From an uncultured Prochlorococcus sp. (lineage in GTDB: Bacteria; Cyanobacteriota; Cyanobacteriia; PCC-6307; Cyanobiaceae), in NCBI GenBank assembly GCA_902578845.1, contig CACHEM010000019.1:1-8041 (forward strand): a stretch of DNA of 8,041 bases, in the 5' to 3' direction. The notes beneath the pieces are model-generated. The model worked only from the letters and a program-made list of their open reading frames with translations. It ran no database searches and had not been told where the DNA came from. Position numbers and translations under genes: made by a program. Below, piece after piece: positions 6,878-8,041 of this stretch. The stretch's first letter is position 1. Each line of letters begins with the position of its first letter.

Positions 6878-7090
6878 ATGTCTGTTTCTAAGTCTAAAAA
6901 TCTTGAACGAAAACTAGATAATTTTGCAAAAGAAGCAAAAAATGAATTGAATAACGTCTGTGGATCTTCACTATGGGAGAGCCTTGGCTTTCTTTTTTTT
7001 GATCAATTAGAGGATTCTGAAAAAATTGCGAAAGCAAATTTTTACTATGGCCAACTTCAAATAATTAATGAAATTAAATTTTCAATTTAA
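6878..7090 (+). CDS. Small protein of unknown function (70 aa)
   Basis: I do not recognise a named family. From the ATG at 6878 the protein has 70 residues. A short Ser/Lys-rich start is followed by an amphipathic, highly charged helix (NLERKLDNFAKEAKNELNN). The distinctive segment VCGSSLWESLGFLFFDQLED follows, then KIAKANFYYGQLQIINEIKF. It looks soluble and mostly helical, with one Cys. The frame extends upstream to a TTG at 6797 inside ycf39, adding 27 residues with a hydrophobic stretch. I prefer the ATG because the extension is low-complexity, starts at TTG, overlaps ycf39 by 29 nt, and a good promoter places the transcript start downstream of it. It is probably a lineage-specific picocyanobacterial gene. 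Confidence 0.65.
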   Translation: MSVSKSKNLERKLDNFAKEAKNELNNVCGSSLWESLGFLFFDQLEDSEKIAKANFYYGQLQIINEIKFSI

Positions 7091-7152
7091 ATCGAATCCC
7101 ATATTTTTGAGTAAGTAATTTTTCTTAAACCAATTTTGATCAATCTTTTTCT

Positions 7153-7158
7153 GATAAT
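7153..7158 (+). promoter_or_regulatory. Candidate -10 element upstream of the IF-1-like gene
   Basis: GATAAT matches five of six -10 consensus positions, 28 nt before the ATG at 7187. The nearest -35-like hexamer, TTGATC (7136-7141), is only 11 nt away, too close for a standard promoter. This is weak evidence. Confidence 0.25.
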
Positions 7159-7186
7159 ATGGTTTTAGTAAAAAATTAACTAATTA

Positions 7187-7453
7187 ATGATCGAAACTTC
7201 TGGCGTTATAGAAAAAGAGCAGGGAAATGGTTTTTATTTGGTTACTCTTGAGCAACCTGAGGGGCATCAATGTTTATGCAGAGCTGCAGGTAAATTAACA
7301 AAATTTAGAATAAAATTACTAGCTGGAGACAAAGTTTTAGTTGAGATAAGTCCTTATGATCTTTCTCGAGGGAGGATAACTTATCGAGAGAGGAATGCAG
7401 GAGGTGGCTCCAGGCCTTCTACTAATAAAAATAATCCCAAGAGGCATAATTAA
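7187..7453 (+). CDS. infA: Translation initiation factor IF-1-like protein
   Basis: The 88-aa protein has the S1/OB fold of IF-1: 'GVIEKEQGNGFYLVTLEQPEGHQCLCRAAGKL.KFRIKLLAGDKVLVEISPYDLSRGRITYRER', aligning with GDKV and PYDLSKGRI of canonical IF-1. IF-1 binds the ribosomal A site of the 30S subunit during initiation. It differs from the usual 71-73 aa form in having a polar, basic tail (AGGGSRPSTNKNNPKRHN, 71-88), two closely spaced Cys (CLC, 29-31) and a divergent middle. Bacterial infA normally sits in a ribosomal protein operon; this copy does not, so it may be a second, specialised paralogue. No Shine-Dalgarno is visible. It converges on the NTRC gene with a 14-nt gap. Confidence 0.85.
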   Translation: MIETSGVIEKEQGNGFYLVTLEQPEGHQCLCRAAGKLTKFRIKLLAGDKVLVEISPYDLSRGRITYRERNAGGGSRPSTNKNNPKRHN

Positions 7454-7467
7454 GTAAAGATTTATAT

Positions 7468-8041
<574 letters not shown>

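Overview
The window looks like a core-genome segment of a picocyanobacterium, most likely a high-light Prochlorococcus. The DNA is very AT-rich and densely packed, with short intergenic gaps. It carries photosystem II genes psbD and psbC, photosystem I assembly factor ycf4, cytochrome b6f subunit petM and assembly factor ycf39. It also has the cyanobacterial/plastid type of thioredoxin reductase fused to thioredoxin (NTRC). The genus is inferred from composition and gene style, not from a database search.

Layout from left to right: the 3' end of a Maf-family nucleotide pyrophosphatase (+) ends at a hairpin that should terminate transcription from both sides. Facing it is the psbD-psbC operon (-), in which psbC starts at GTG inside the end of psbD. 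A 183-bp divergent promoter region follows, then ycf4 (+) and a divergent cyclophilin-type peptidyl-prolyl isomerase lipoprotein (+). The isomerase stop overlaps the stop of ilvH (-), which lies 2 nt downstream of an alpha/beta hydrolase gene (-). A 92-bp divergent gap leads to petM (+, only 32 codons), ycf39 (+), a small conserved-looking protein of unknown function (+) and an IF-1-like gene (+). The window closes with the 3' part of the NTRC gene (-), whose beginning lies outside.

Functionally this is mostly photosynthetic housekeeping. D2 and CP43 are PSII core proteins, Ycf39 helps build the PSII reaction centre, Ycf4 helps build PSI, PetM is part of the b6f complex between the photosystems, and NTRC carries NADPH reducing power to redox-regulated enzymes. 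IlvH (branched-chain amino acid synthesis), IF-1-like and Maf are general housekeeping.

I see no mobile element, CRISPR array, tRNA, rRNA, phage gene or defence system, and no candidate for an entirely new system. The most interesting signals are: (1) the isomerase gene, whose only sensible start is ATA, overlapping the ycf4 stop as ATAA, as if derived from an ordinary ATGA junction; (2) a 7-residue insertion in the D-E loop of D2 and a Trp-to-Ile change beside the Tyr-D histidine; (3) an IF-1-like gene with no ribosomal protein neighbours in view; and (4) a small unrecognised gene with a near-consensus promoter.
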